A stretch of 64,000 bases of DNA from JAGLOK01 sp963677605 (GCA_963677605.2 CAXXDX010000002.1:124001-188000); one strand, 5' to 3'. Shown: positions 16,342 to 26,528, numbered from the stretch's first letter. Notes: generated by a model from the letters alone, not told the origin. A program made the numbers and translations.

Positions 16342-17706
16342 TTATTCTACATCAAACACTTCAAAGTATGGATTGTCTTGTGTGCAGGGCTGCCAATCAT
16401 CACTTCCCTGATAGTTCGGATTTCCTGTTTTCATAAAGCTGCTCCAGTAGGAAATCATTCTTTTTGAAAGCTCATAGTCCGCTTTTTCAAGCGGTCTCCA
16501 GCAATAATCCAGACTTCCAAAAACGTACCAAAGCTCTGCCGAATGAAATGCCCCGCTGTCGTCTCCCGGCAATTTCCGATTAAAATAATAAACATAGGCA
16601 TTATTCTCAGTCTCTTCACTTATCTTCTTTGAAAAAGCGATATTGCCCTGATGCATTAAGTTTGATTCCGGCGACAGCTCAGTCTGTCCTTCAGTTGTTA
16701 TGTCGTTTGCATTTGCGCCTAACATATAATCTATATTTAAGAACTCGCCTTTATCAATCAGTATATTTCCATCTTCTTTAAGAAGCTCTCCGTCAATTAC
16801 CGGCACAAACGGCATACCCTTTCGCTCTTTAAAAGCCTTTGCGATTACATTTCCTACCGCCTGCATCATATCTTCCGAAGAAGTTTCATATAAAGCTTTC
16901 AGCGCAAGCTGCCTATTTTCTTCGCTTTTCATCCACTCTTTACTGCAAATCCCTAAAGCCTCAAGCAAATCCTCCGCTGTTTCAGCTGCTTTTTCAATCG
17001 AACGATACGCGGCCAACGGATTTCGGTAGCCTCCGCCGCTTTGCATAATCATTCGGTTAAATAATCCTTCCGCCTGTTGTGTGAGTGCAAGAACTTGCAA
17101 ACTCATAGCCCCTGCTGACTGTCCGAAAACTGTTATGTTGTCCTTATCTCCGCCAAATGCTTCTATATTTCCTTTTACCCATGAAAATGCCTCATGCTGA
17201 TCCCAAAGCCCGTAATTACCACCGGCTTCATTTTCTCCTTCAACACCTAATAATGGATGGCACAAAAATCCAAATGCACCTAAACGATAATTAATAGTAA
17301 TAACAATTACTCCTGATTTTGCCAGCTCATTGCATACAAACGGCAGGTTGCTTCCCGCCCCTCCCATAAATGCGCCGCCATGCACATAGACTGCAACAGG
17401 GAGTTTTTCTTCTGTCCTGTTTGAAGGCACCCAGATATTAAGATACAGGCTGTCCTCACTGGCATCCGTGCTAAAATCAGGATTACTGTAAAACTCCTTT
17501 TGGTAAAAGCCTCTCCTCGGCGGTCCCTGCATACTCTTGCAGCGGAAATGGTCAGCCTTATATATCCCCTTCCAGCCTTCCGGCTTCCTAGGCTTTTGAA
17601 AGCGCAATGCACCTATAGGCGGCTTTGCATATGGCACTCCTTTAAAAATTTCACATCCGTTCTCTGTAATTCCTTCTATTTGCCCATATTTTGTATTAAC
17701 AATCAA
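16342..17706 (-). CDS. Type B carboxylesterase
   Basis: A 454-residue alpha/beta hydrolase of the carboxylesterase B (PnbA-like) family. The oxyanion motif is VHGGAFMGG near 110, the nucleophile GQSAGAMS near 196, and the likely catalytic histidine is in FHSAELWYVFG near 387. No signal peptide, so intracellular. The start is TTG with AGGAG seven bases upstream. It is directly downstream (two bases) of the YesN-like gene and upstream of the GH2 gene, so it probably removes ester decorations (for example acetyl groups) from imported oligosaccharides. The natural substrate cannot be read from sequence. Confidence 0.88.
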   Translation of the reverse strand: MIVNTKYGQIEGITENGCEIFKGVPYAKPPIGALRFQKPRKPEGWKGIYKADHFRCKSMQGPPRRGFYQKEFYSNPDFSTDASEDSLYLNIWVPSNRTEEKLPVAVYVHGGAFMGGAGSNLPFVCNELAKSGVIVITINYRLGAFGFLCHPLLGVEGENEAGGNYGLWDQHEAFSWVKGNIEAFGGDKDNITVFGQSAGAMSLQVLALTQQAEGLFNRMIMQSGGGYRNPLAAYRSIEKAAETAEDLLEALGICSKEWMKSEENRQLALKALYETSSEDMMQAVGNVIAKAFKERKGMPFVPVIDGELLKEDGNILIDKGEFLNIDYMLGANANDITTEGQTELSPESNLMHQGNIAFSKKISEETENNAYVYYFNRKLPGDDSGAFHSAELWYVFGSLDYCWRPLEKADYELSKRMISYWSSFMKTGNPNYQGSDDWQPCTQDNPYFEVFDVE

Positions 17707-17708
17707 AA

Positions 17709-18479
17709 CTATTCTCCTAATTTTTTATATTTATGTTTATATTCCTGAGGAGTCATTCCAACATGTTCTTTAAATATTTTCGTGAAATATGAAGAATATG
17801 ATATTCCTACCCGCTCCGATATATTCGTTATAGATAAGTTTGTTTTATCAAGAAGCTGCTTTGCCACGGCAACTCGCTTTTTAATGATATAATTAGTTAT
17901 ATTTATTCCTGTTTGTTTTTTGAATATTCTACCCAAATATCCCGAACTTACATGTACCTTAGCCGCCAGATCTTCTCTGGTAAGGCTGCTGACAGATAAG
18001 TTTTCGGCTATCAGCTTTTTAACCTTGTCAACAATTTCTTCAGGATTATCGTTTTTTATATCTTTAGCCAAGTCGGATAAGTCCACCGTTTTTTCACGAA
18101 TAAGAATTTTATTTTCAATTTTTTCAATGATTTTTTCTAAATCGTCATACGAAACAGGCTTTAACAAAAAATCTTCAGCGCCCAGCCGTAATGCTTCCTG
18201 TGCATAAGAAAATTCAGCGTGTCCGGTGTAAAAAATCGATTTTACCTCTGGCTTGTTTTCCCTTACCCATCGGATAAGTTCAATTCCATTGCCATTAGGC
18301 ATTTCAATATCGGTAATAATGATATCAACCGGATTTACCCTAAGCATTTGAATAGCGGATTCCTTGCTGCGGCATTTATATATATTCTCAATATTAAGAT
18401 TTTCCCATTCAACACCTTCAGCCAAACCTAAAAGTGCAAGTTCTTCATCATCAGCCAATAAAACGTTGAATTTTCTCAT
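17709..18479 (-). CDS. Response regulator with AraC-type DNA-binding domain (YesN-like)
   Basis: A 256-residue two-component regulator. The receiver domain has acidic pair LLADDEE near 10, phospho-acceptor aspartate in IIITDIEMPN near 55, threonine in FYTGHAE near 84 and lysine in LLKPVS near 106. The C-terminal AraC domain holds two helix-turn-helix units (LTREDLAAKVHVSSGYL and ITNISERVGISYSSYF). It is shorter than classical YesN (about 370) because the middle linker is reduced. It is co-transcribed with the YesM-like kinase 31 bases upstream, which it presumably partners, and controls the locus 1 importer and hydrolases. Confidence 0.93.
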   Translation of the reverse strand: MRKFNVLLADDEELALLGLAEGVEWENLNIENIYKCRSKESAIQMLRVNPVDIIITDIEMPNGNGIELIRWVRENKPEVKSIFYTGHAEFSYAQEALRLGAEDFLLKPVSYDDLEKIIEKIENKILIREKTVDLSDLAKDIKNDNPEEIVDKVKKLIAENLSVSSLTREDLAAKVHVSSGYLGRIFKKQTGINITNYIIKKRVAVAKQLLDKTNLSITNISERVGISYSSYFTKIFKEHVGMTPQEYKHKYKKLGE

Positions 18480-18510
18480 ATTGCGCTCCCTTTTGGATTC
18501 GAAAATCCAT

Positions 18511-20238
18511 CTACTCCACTTCTATATTATCCACTGAAATGTATGGCAGCTTAACTATTGCTACAGCGCCATTATCATTCATCAGTTTTATTTCTGCCTT
18601 ATTATCATAGATTAATTTTAGCCTTTGATAGATATTTATCAGACCAATATGCCCTTCTTCAATTTTTTGTTCCCAGTTTTGCCGCAGCAGCTCTTCATTG
18701 TAACCTACCCCATTGTCACTGATGCGGATTAGTAGGTATTCCCTCTCTCTATTCATTTCAACAAGAATTGCAATTTTAATGTTTTCATTTGCAACAGATG
18801 CATATTTCACGCTGTTTTCAACAAAGCTTTGAATAATGAAAGGTGGAATAAGCGCACTTGCCGTTTCTCTTGGGAAAGTAATTTTACAATCAATCTTCCT
18901 CATATAACGGATTTCTTGAATCTCCATGTAATCATAAATATGTTCAATTTCTCTCTGAAGTTCTACCAATTCACTTACATCGTGAAACATATATCTGGAA
19001 TAGTTAACTATAGATTTTGATATCTTTTGAATAGTTGAGTAATCTTTCCGTTCAGCCAACGAATATATGATATTAAGCATGTTTGCATAAAAATGAGGCT
19101 TAATCTGAAGTTGGAGATACTGCATCGTTGCTTTCTGAGCTTCCAGTTTTACCTCGTATTTTTCGATTTTCAGTTGTTTTATCCGTTCTATCATGTGGTT
19201 AAAAGCATGTATCAGTTGATCTAGCTCCGCCATTCGATAATCTTCTTTTACAGTCAGATCCATTTCTCCTTCCGCAATCTGATACATGGTATCCGCAATA
19301 TTCCCTATTGGTTTTTCCACATATTTATGAATCAAAAAGAAAAACACAGGTATCACAGTCAACAATATGAAAAACATAATAAAGAATAATATCCGAATAA
19401 TCCACAAGTCGGTAACGATACTGTCTTTTGCTGTAAGCACGCCGAAATAATAGCCGGTTTTTTCTGAAATATATCCAGTCTGCAGATATCCTTTCCCGTT
19501 TACTGTAATATAAGTTCCTTCTTGTTCCGGATATAAATCGACATTTACAGGTTTCATTGTGAATATTACACTGCCATCTTTTTGCGCTGCAAACGCGATA
19601 CTGTCTTGAGCATATTTTGCACTCTGCAATTTTTTCAATATCTCTGACTCGGAAACTCCGACAACAAAGTAACTGCCTTCAATTTTCAATAAGCGAATCA
19701 TTGTGTTTCCCTGTTCGCTTTTACAAATCATATATCTTTCTAATTGATCAGTATCATCATTCTCAATTTTTTCAGCTATGAGTTTTTTAACTTCTCTTCT
19801 TACTGCATAGTTATTATCCCTGCCGGCTTCCAACCAAGTGTCTTTATCATCTCTGTCTGTATAAATCATGATAAAGTCTATCATTTTAGCCCATGTTACA
19901 ATGCTGACAAGAGATGTAACTACAGCATTCTCTGTTGTATACAGCTTTATTGGATCTGTTTCGTTTTTTAAAGAGTAATAGAGCTGCGATGAAGACTGGG
20001 TTGTTCCGCTATAAAGAGATTCATAAATGAAACTGTCAACTATCTCCAATGAATCATTTATTCCGTTTACCGCTATTAAAATACCTTTTTGAACGCTCTC
20101 TTCAGTTCGTTGTGTCAGCACCAGATGCATATAAGATTGCAGTAAAAAAAACACAACTACAAGAAACGAAAACATTCCGAGCCAGTATCTTCTAAGCCAT
20201 CTTTGTAATGATATCTTTTTCTTTACAGCCTTACTCAT
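18511..20238 (-). CDS. Sensor histidine kinase (YesM-like)
   Basis: A 575-residue membrane kinase. The first membrane segment is near 20-40, followed by an extracellular sensor region of about 240 residues, a second membrane segment near 283-305 (LFFIMFFILLTVIPVFFF) and a HAMP domain. The phospho-acceptor histidine is in LQIKPHFYANMLNIIYS, a variant of the usual INPHFLYNTL box. The ATP-binding domain has FVENSVKYA, ISDNGVGYN and HIGLINIYQRL. It senses an extracellular sugar signal, probably with the lipoprotein, and phosphorylates the YesN-like regulator. It lies between permease and regulator genes in one operon. Confidence 0.93.
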   Translation of the reverse strand: MSKAVKKKISLQRWLRRYWLGMFSFLVVVFFLLQSYMHLVLTQRTEESVQKGILIAVNGINDSLEIVDSFIYESLYSGTTQSSSQLYYSLKNETDPIKLYTTENAVVTSLVSIVTWAKMIDFIMIYTDRDDKDTWLEAGRDNNYAVRREVKKLIAEKIENDDTDQLERYMICKSEQGNTMIRLLKIEGSYFVVGVSESEILKKLQSAKYAQDSIAFAAQKDGSVIFTMKPVNVDLYPEQEGTYITVNGKGYLQTGYISEKTGYYFGVLTAKDSIVTDLWIIRILFFIMFFILLTVIPVFFFLIHKYVEKPIGNIADTMYQIAEGEMDLTVKEDYRMAELDQLIHAFNHMIERIKQLKIEKYEVKLEAQKATMQYLQLQIKPHFYANMLNIIYSLAERKDYSTIQKISKSIVNYSRYMFHDVSELVELQREIEHIYDYMEIQEIRYMRKIDCKITFPRETASALIPPFIIQSFVENSVKYASVANENIKIAILVEMNREREYLLIRISDNGVGYNEELLRQNWEQKIEEGHIGLINIYQRLKLIYDNKAEIKLMNDNGAVAIVKLPYISVDNIEVE

Positions 20239-20267
20239 ATTTATATCCCAATATTTCGTTGGTACTT

Positions 20268-21152
20268 TTAGCCTTTTACCGCCCCTATAGTCAGTCCCTT
20301 AACATAATATTTCTGGAAAAAGGGATACAATATAATCATAGGCAACATGCCTACAACCGCTATTGCCATCCTCAAAGTAAGCGATGGAACAGTAACCGAA
20401 TCCGTAACAATCATTGATGCATCCATAGACTGGGTCAGATACTGTATGTTAGTTAGCATATTATTAAGCAAGGCCTGCAATCCAACAAGATTCTTATCTG
20501 TAATATAGTATAAACTGTTTCTCCAATCATTCCAATACATCAGCGCCTTCATAAACCCTATCGTTGCAATAATAGGCTTACTTAATGGTATTACCATTTT
20601 GTAAAATATTCCAAACTCCTTCATGCCATCAATTCTTGCGCTTTCCAATACCTCTCTTGGAACATTGTTACGAAAATATGTTGTAGTTATCAATACATGA
20701 AACGCATTGCATAATAAAGAAGGTATAATCAAAGCAAATATCGTATTTTTAATATGGAAAATATTGCTCCACATCATATAAGTCGGAACAAGCCCACCGG
20801 AAAAAAGCATTGTAAAGAGTATATAAAAGCTCAATATTCCCTTACCCGGAAGACCTGGGACTGTAAGCGTATATGAAATCATCGTAGTTATTACAATGCC
20901 CACTATTGTACCAATAAGAGTGACTGCTATAGTTATAAAATATGAATGAAAAACGCTGCCTTCTGCTATTACATATTTAAAAGCTGTTAAATCAATTTTA
21001 TTTGGTATTAATGTATATCCATATTTAATAATATCAGACTCAGGTGATATTGAAGACATAATCAGTAATGCCAGAGGGAATATAACTAACAGACATAAGA
21101 TTATCATAATTATATTTATAACAATCTGAAACCCAGTATCTTTTTTAACCAT
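20268..21152 (-). CDS. CUT1 sugar ABC importer permease (LplC/YtcP-like)
   Basis: A 294-residue inner-membrane permease with six predicted segments. The EAA loop is SARIDGMKEFGIFYKMVIPLSKPIIAT, cited in part as SARIDGMKEFGIFYKMVIPL near 190-210, which contacts the ATPase. The end ...QKYYVKGLTIGAVKG is the typical C-terminus of this permease group. GGAGGG precedes the ATG. It forms the channel with the other permease ten bases upstream. No ATP-binding gene is in the window, so a shared MsmX-type ATPase is expected. Confidence 0.93.
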   Translation of the reverse strand: MVKKDTGFQIVINIIMIILCLLVIFPLALLIMSSISPESDIIKYGYTLIPNKIDLTAFKYVIAEGSVFHSYFITIAVTLIGTIVGIVITTMISYTLTVPGLPGKGILSFYILFTMLFSGGLVPTYMMWSNIFHIKNTIFALIIPSLLCNAFHVLITTTYFRNNVPREVLESARIDGMKEFGIFYKMVIPLSKPIIATIGFMKALMYWNDWRNSLYYITDKNLVGLQALLNNMLTNIQYLTQSMDASMIVTDSVTVPSLTLRMAIAVVGMLPMIILYPFFQKYYVKGLTIGAVKG

Positions 21153-21162
21153 TTTGTCCCTC

Positions 21163-22080
21163 CTAGAGAATTGCGTTTTCTTCGCTTAGTTTTCTTATAA
21201 CTGCATTTGCAAGCAATACAAGAGAGAATCCGACGAAAGACTGATAAAATCCTGCTGCTGCAGACATACCCATGTTTGCGGTATTCATCAAGCCGCGATA
21301 AACATATGTATCTATCGTTTGTGTTACATCTATAAGCGCACCGCTGTTTAACGGAACTTGATAAAATAAGCCAAAGTCTGAATTGAATATTTTGCCGATT
21401 GACAAAATAAGCAGAGTTATAATTGTGGGCACCAGACTAGGTAATGTAACATTCATAAAGCTTTTAAAACGGTTTGCACCATCAATATTTGCAGCTTCAT
21501 AAAGTCTTGGATCTATAGCTGACATATTTGCCAAATAGAGAATACACCCTGTTCCCGTCGTTTGCCAAAAATGAATAAAAACCAGAATGAACGGCCACCA
21601 CTTAGGCTGGCTGTAGAAAGAAATAGGCTCCAATCCCATCGCTGATATTATGTGCTTATTGATATATCCCGTATCTCCGGCTAAAATAGCATTTGCTAAA
21701 TACGAAACAATGATTATTGATAAAAGCCCGGGGAACAATATAATTGTCTGATAAAACTTTCGGTTTGTTTTGTTTTTTAATTCATTGAGCATATATGCCA
21801 CAAGTATAGAAATTATTGTACCCAATACAATAAATGTTATATTATAAAGGATAGTATTTCTAGTCATAAGCCATGCATCTGAGCTCCTGAAAAGGAACTT
21901 GAAATTATCAAGACCTACCTTTTGGCTTCCAAATATTCCACCTTTTAGGGTATATTTCTCAAATGCTAAAATCAATCCGCTCATAGGTATATAGTTGTTT
22001 ATAAAAAAATAAACTAAAGCCGGAAGTGCCATCAGATAAAATGGCCAATATTTTTTTGCCTTTTTCGCAAAAGTTCTCAT
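21163..22080 (-). CDS. CUT1 sugar ABC importer permease (LplB/YteP-like)
   Basis: A 305-residue permease, first partner of the pair. It has six membrane segments, EAA loop with EAANIDGANRFKSFMNVTLP near 205, and the usual end of the LplB group (VLLANAVIRKLSEENAIL). The ATG at 22080 has GGGA upstream and lies beyond the terminator hairpin; a longer frame starting at 22137 would run through that hairpin and has no ribosome site. Transcription from the lipoprotein gene must read through the terminator to reach it, giving less permease than binding protein. Confidence 0.92.
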   Translation of the reverse strand: MRTFAKKAKKYWPFYLMALPALVYFFINNYIPMSGLILAFEKYTLKGGIFGSQKVGLDNFKFLFRSSDAWLMTRNTILYNITFIVLGTIISILVAYMLNELKNKTNRKFYQTIILFPGLLSIIIVSYLANAILAGDTGYINKHIISAMGLEPISFYSQPKWWPFILVFIHFWQTTGTGCILYLANMSAIDPRLYEAANIDGANRFKSFMNVTLPSLVPTIITLLILSIGKIFNSDFGLFYQVPLNSGALIDVTQTIDTYVYRGLMNTANMGMSAAAGFYQSFVGFSLVLLANAVIRKLSEENAIL

Positions 22081-22112
22081 CTCTACAAATCCCTTCTTCT
22101 TTTTGCAAAAAA

Positions 22113-22144
22113 GGCGCACTGCAGCTAACACTGACAAGTGCGCC
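22113..22144 (-). terminator. Intercistronic terminator after lipoprotein gene
   Basis: Minus strand GGCGCAC pairs with GTGCGCC (18-base loop), followed by TTTTTTGC. It lies 11 bases after the lipoprotein stop and 32 bases before the permease start, so it is probably a partial terminator setting binding protein above permease. Confidence 0.8.
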
Positions 22145-22155
22145 TAATTATCATG

Positions 22156-23688
22156 CTAGTTATCTATTCCCAAAAATTCATTCAACTGCTTTTGTTTTTC
22201 AGCAATAACAGTATCAAGACCAGCTTCTTTAAGTGATTCAATAAATTCCGGCAAATATGTTTCCGGGTCCAATGCCCCACACTCTATTCCATTTTGATAT
22301 TTACTTGCTATATTATCCAATTGCGTGATTTCGTTCGTTACGTTAGTTGGGTCAAAACTAAATCCAAGAGCGACAGATTTTTGAGCATTAGTATTGCTTT
22401 CAATAAGTTTTTCTGCATAGTCAGGATTTTCTGTGTTCCAACGGATTCTGTTAGTATTGGATATGCCTGATCCAAGGTGATAAGTACAGCTTTTAGCATC
22501 TTGTCCATCCAAGTAACTTCCCATTCCGTTCTCATCTAATTGATAATGTACTCCTTCAATTCCATAACTGATGAGATTGCCTACGTCTTTGTCTGAAAAC
22601 CATAAATTTAAGAATTTAACACAAGCTTCAGGATATTCCGTAATAGACATAACAATATATGTTACATTGTTGTATGTTCTTGCCGCGGGCTCTCCCAATA
22701 AAACAACTCCCATATCTTTTCTGCATGTAGTAGACTGATAAAAAGCCGTATTAAAATCAGCTTGTCCGACAGTCGAAAATGCTGCATCATTTTGCACAAG
22801 AGTTGTGAATCCGTCTGTCTGTGTTTGTATATCCTTGCTTGTATAGCCTTTTTGATACCAATCATGCATAACACTGCACAGCTGTTTATATTGTTCTGTT
22901 TCAAAAAGGTTCACGACTTCAGGTGTCTCTCCACCATTCATGAGCACACCATAGCTGTTGCCAAGATCATCCCAAAAACCATAGTTGAAATTCGTTGATG
23001 TGTTGCCACCATTGGAAACATAGGGCAACATATCAGGTTTAGCTTCTTTAACCGCAGCCAGAACCCCTTCCCAGTCTTCCAGGCTTTTGACTCCTGCAAC
23101 CATATCACCAAGACCAAGCTCTTCTACTATATCCTGTCTATAAATAATTCCCATAGTCCATGCATATGAGGCATATATAGGAATTGCGTATTGAACTCCG
23201 TCAACTTCACCGCTTTTCAAAAAATCGCCTTCCATTGAAATGATATCTTGTCCATATTCCTGAATTAAATCAGTAATATCATATGCAGCGCCTTGAGATA
23301 CAGCATTCAGATATCCGCCATAGTTAATTAAAACATCAACATCTTCTGTTCCGCTTAAAAATAAAGAATACTGCTGGAACCACTGCCCAAACTCGTATGT
23401 CTTAAATTCTACCTCTACGCCAATCTTTTGCCTTGATATTTCATTTACGGCTTCCATAACCATATCAATATCATCAGTTTTTCCGCCTGTAGGCACATAA
23501 ATTCTTATCTTTTCTATTTCTGCTGGTTCAGCTTCTACCTCAGTCTCTTGAGTCGGCTCCTGTTCAGTTACTGCCGGTTCTGTCTTGACTTCATCTTCTT
23601 TATCGCTTGGGTTTGTTCCTCCACACCCACCAAACAAAGTTACCACCATTGCTGCTACAAGTAATACACTGATTAACTTTAGCTTCAT
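22156..23688 (-). CDS. Sugar-binding lipoprotein of ABC importer (LplA-like)
   Basis: A 510-residue extracellular solute-binding protein. The signal peptide ends in a lipobox LFGGC near residue 22, followed by an acidic Glu/Thr-rich linker (about 30-58) and a family 1-type binding fold with aromatic residues. This size and the later conserved FSFDPTNVTNEI block are typical of the LplA group that binds complex oligosaccharides. GGGAGG precedes the ATG. It is first in the locus 1 operon, followed by a partial terminator. The specific glycan is not readable. Confidence 0.92.
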   Translation of the reverse strand: MKLKLISVLLVAAMVVTLFGGCGGTNPSDKEDEVKTEPAVTEQEPTQETEVEAEPAEIEKIRIYVPTGGKTDDIDMVMEAVNEISRQKIGVEVEFKTYEFGQWFQQYSLFLSGTEDVDVLINYGGYLNAVSQGAAYDITDLIQEYGQDIISMEGDFLKSGEVDGVQYAIPIYASYAWTMGIIYRQDIVEELGLGDMVAGVKSLEDWEGVLAAVKEAKPDMLPYVSNGGNTSTNFNYGFWDDLGNSYGVLMNGGETPEVVNLFETEQYKQLCSVMHDWYQKGYTSKDIQTQTDGFTTLVQNDAAFSTVGQADFNTAFYQSTTCRKDMGVVLLGEPAARTYNNVTYIVMSITEYPEACVKFLNLWFSDKDVGNLISYGIEGVHYQLDENGMGSYLDGQDAKSCTYHLGSGISNTNRIRWNTENPDYAEKLIESNTNAQKSVALGFSFDPTNVTNEITQLDNIASKYQNGIECGALDPETYLPEFIESLKEAGLDTVIAEKQKQLNEFLGIDN

Positions 23689-23894
23689 AAAGAAATCCTC
23701 CCATTTCTTAGTATAGATTTATTTTAAGTTTACACAACATTAATAATATTTAATATCATTATAAGAACTTGAATTTATACAATAAGAACCAATTCTAGAT
23801 AGATTATTATACTCGTTTTATTTTTCTGCTTTTTTCTTATCTGCATTTTCTAATTGAGCTCCTTCAAAAAAAATACTAGCAAGGAGAACAAAAA

Positions 23895-24020
23895 ATGGCA
23901 AAAAAGAAATACACGACAGAGCAGATAATTTTAAAACTGAGGAAAATTAAAGTATTGTGCGGACAAGGTAAAACTGTGGCTGAAGCAGTACCAAGTGAAA
24001 TATTCAAACATCCAAGTTAA
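23895..24020 (+). pseudogene. IS3-family transposase OrfA remnant
   Basis: A 41-residue frame (AKKKYTTEQIILKLRK..., GQGKTVAEAV) that matches the N-terminal helix-turn-helix of an IS3-group OrfA of a different type from the intact element nearby. It keeps an AAGGAG ribosome site. The frame is lost after GKTVAEAVPS; continuing codons in other frames (QTSKLNNYYK) look like decayed OrfA. No OrfB follows. Confidence 0.7.
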
Positions 24021-24081
24021 ATAATTACTATAAGATGGTATTTTGCTATTTATACAAATGGTCGAAAAGTGAAACATCGGC

Positions 24082-24290
24082 GTGTTTCCCTTCAATCTTA
24101 TATGCGAGAAACTGAGCAGTTATATAGAAAAGATGTATGTTTCAGAATTGTCGCGTAAAAATGCCGAACTTAAGCAAAAAAACGCTCAACTCAATGCTCT
24201 TCAGGCACAAATTAACCCACATTTTCTATATAACACTCTAGAAGCAATGCGAATGAAGGCGATATCTGTTGGAGATAATGATGTAGGAAA
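24082..24290 (+). pseudogene. Histidine kinase fragment (YesM type)
   Basis: About 65 residues from the dimerisation/phospho-acceptor region of a YesM-like kinase: KNAELKQKNAQLNALQAQ then INPHFLYNTLEAMRMKAI. Sensor and ATP-binding parts are both missing. On its right the sequence changes abruptly to a GH3 gene fragment on the opposite strand near 24290. It is not a copy of the intact kinase in locus 1, whose box reads IKPHFYANML, so a third sensory gene once stood here. Confidence 0.75.
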
Positions 24291-24299
24291 TATTCCCAT

Positions 24300-25348
24300 C
24301 TTTCTCGGGGTTATATCAAACACGCATGTAGTTTTAGCTCCCGGTTTAATCATTATCCTTCTGAAATCTATGAGTTCAAAGATCGGAACTTGATTTACCG
24401 AAGAATCCATGTGCTTTTTATATATTTGCACTACTTCATAGCCTTTTCTTTCTCCGATGTTTGCTATGTCTACACTTAAGGAAAAGCCTGCACCGGGGGC
24501 GACAGATATTTTGTCAGTCTTTAAATTACTGTATTCAAAATCCGTATAGCTTAACCCATATCCAAACGGATATAATGCCTCATCATTCATATACCTGTAA
24601 GTGCGACCCAGCATTGCATAACTATTAAAAGGAGGAAGTTTCTCTGTTGACTTGACAAAAGTAATCGGAAGCCTCCCCGATGGGCTACAGTCTCCAAACA
24701 AAATATCCGCCAGAGCCGTTCCGCCGGATTCCCCCGGATACCACGCTTCAATTATTGCGGAAACATTATCCTGAGCCCAGTTTATTGTAATTGGACTTCC
24801 GTTAGCCAAGACAAGCACCACTGGTGTTCCTATGGCATGCAGACTTTCCAGAAGTTTTTGCTGCATTCCCGGCAAATCAAGGTTGTCCTTGTCATCGGAA
24901 TTCACCTGTGCGATATAATCGATATATTGTATGTAGCACGGATAAAGATGCTCTTCCAATATTTTTTTGTCGATTTTCTTAAGTTGCTTAGCAAACTGTG
25001 TCTGCGTGCTTTCTTCACCTTCGATGTCCGGTGAAAGACCAAGGCACGATTGCCACATCGGCTTTTTCCGCAGCTGCAATAGCCTCCGCAAATCCTCTAT
25101 CCGTCCTTCCGACGGTATCGCTGTCAACCGCATCGAGTTTTCTCGTAGTATATTAGCCCTATCTTCTTCCGAAATTAACGCATACTCAACCCTGCCTCTC
25201 TGAAAACCTGCTGCATAAATATCGGTACCAAACAGTATGTGTTCTGAACCTATTCTGCCTACTGCATACTCTATTATATTGTTTCCTGCGTCATAAACAT
25301 GCATTTTAAAAGCGCCATTTTCATGCAAATTTGAAGCGCCATGGAACG
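24300..25348 (-). pseudogene. GH3 beta-glucosidase, C-terminal fragment with frameshift
   Basis: Remnant of a two-domain GH3 (BglX/beta-glucosidase type), distinct from the NagZ-like GH3 genes of locus 1. GH3_C motifs are clear: LANGSPITINWAQDN, AWYPGESGGTALADILFGD, PSGRLPITF, YPFGYGLSYTDFEYS, and a fibronectin-III-like end. The catalytic N-terminal barrel is missing, cut by the IS3 element. A frameshift is visible: between about 25045 and 25125 the expected text (GFAEAIAAAEKADVAIV) is in another frame from the rest (LGLSPDIEGEE). The C-terminus is replaced at about 24290-24300 by kinase sequence. Not functional. Confidence 0.85.
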
Positions 25349-25371
25349 TCAACACTTTTTCGGACAGTTTG

Positions 25372-26250
25372 TTAAGCAACACATTCTAATTGCCTCTGTT
25401 CCCATTGTTTCAGCCACTGCATAGGGCTAAGATATCCCAGTCGTTTTTGTACTCGTCTTGTGTTATAAAATCCTTCTATGTGTTCAAAGATTCTTTGCCG
25501 TGCTTCTTCTCTGGTCCTAAAATGCATCCAATGTACAGTTTCTTTTTTAAGATTTGCAAAGAAGCTTTCGCTCCATGCATTATCCCCCGGCATACCTACT
25601 CGCGAAAAGCTTTGCCTAATACCATTAGCTGTGAGAAGGTTCTTAACTTTTTCCGATGTGTATTGGCTGCCTCTGTCGCTGTGAAAGATACAAGCTTTCG
25701 GCAACCTCCATCTTTTAAGAGCTTTTTTGATTGTCTTAGTCACAAGTTCTGTCTTCATCCGCTCGCTCATGCTTTCTGCAAGAACAATTCCGCTTTTAAT
25801 ATCCCGTATCTGGCATAGATAATCAAATCCTTCGCCTGTGCGTATATAGCTGATATCGCTCGATAAAACCTGAAACGGTTCTTGTATTGTCTGCCCCCGC
25901 ACAAGATTAGGATATCCAGCTCCGCGCGCTTTGCGGCTGTTTGTTAACGATCTCTGTCTGCGCTTACAGTGAAAACACTGCAATCCCTCTGATTCCATGA
26001 TGTTTCGCACTTTATAGAAGCTGGCTTTATACCCGCGCTTCCGCATTATCCCGCATATTCGGTTCGCGCCGTACGTTCCTTTGCCTTCTTTGAATATCTC
26101 CCTTACAAGTTCAATATATCTTGTTTCGAATGCTTCTCTTTCTACTCGGGTTCGCTTCCAGTCGTAATATCCGCTTCGAGATACCCCTAATATATCGGCC
26201 CACTTCTTTTCGGGGTGCTCTCTTTGTTCAAAAATGAACTGATATTTCAC
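25372..26250 (-). CDS. IS3-family transposase OrfB (DDE integrase)
   Basis: A 292-residue catalytic subunit. An HTH_21-type N-terminal part (YGANRICGIMRKRGYK) is followed by an rve domain with catalytic Asp in VLSSDISYIRT, second Asp in FHSDRGSQYTS and Glu in NAWSESFFANLKKE. The C-terminus has the usual FYNTRRVQKRLGYLSPMQW. Its start overlaps the OrfA stop by four bases (ATGA), so translation is coupled. It looks intact and probably active. Confidence 0.95.
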   Translation of the reverse strand: MKYQFIFEQREHPEKKWADILGVSRSGYYDWKRTRVEREAFETRYIELVREIFKEGKGTYGANRICGIMRKRGYKASFYKVRNIMESEGLQCFHCKRRQRSLTNSRKARGAGYPNLVRGQTIQEPFQVLSSDISYIRTGEGFDYLCQIRDIKSGIVLAESMSERMKTELVTKTIKKALKRWRLPKACIFHSDRGSQYTSEKVKNLLTANGIRQSFSRVGMPGDNAWSESFFANLKKETVHWMHFRTREEARQRIFEHIEGFYNTRRVQKRLGYLSPMQWLKQWEQRQLECVA

Positions 26251-26528
26251 TTTTGTTGTTTCGCGAAGTAGGCCGCGGCTTTTTTTAACATATCACGCTC
26301 TATTTTTAGTTCAGCGTTTTCCAGCCACAGTTTCTTAACTTCCTCTTCAAGCGTAGCTGCTTCTGTCTTCTCGCCCTCTGACGTATACTTCTTCCGCCAG
26401 TTGTATAAAAGATTTACTCCTATCCCCAAATCGTCCGCTATTTCTTTTACTGTTTTTGAGCTTGCATAGGATAATTTGACTGCGTTTTTCTTGAACTCTT
26501 CGTCATATTTGTTTCGGTGTTTTTGCAT
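26247..26528 (-). CDS. IS3-family transposase OrfA
   Basis: A 93-residue DNA-binding subunit. The helix-turn-helix is TVKEIADDLGIGVNLLYNWR (about 26-45), followed by a leucine-zipper-like coiled coil (LEEEVKKLWLENAELKIERD). GGAGG precedes the ATG. It recognises the inverted repeats and works with OrfB. Confidence 0.93.
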   Translation of the reverse strand: MQKHRNKYDEEFKKNAVKLSYASSKTVKEIADDLGIGVNLLYNWRKKYTSEGEKTEAATLEEEVKKLWLENAELKIERDMLKKAAAYFAKQQK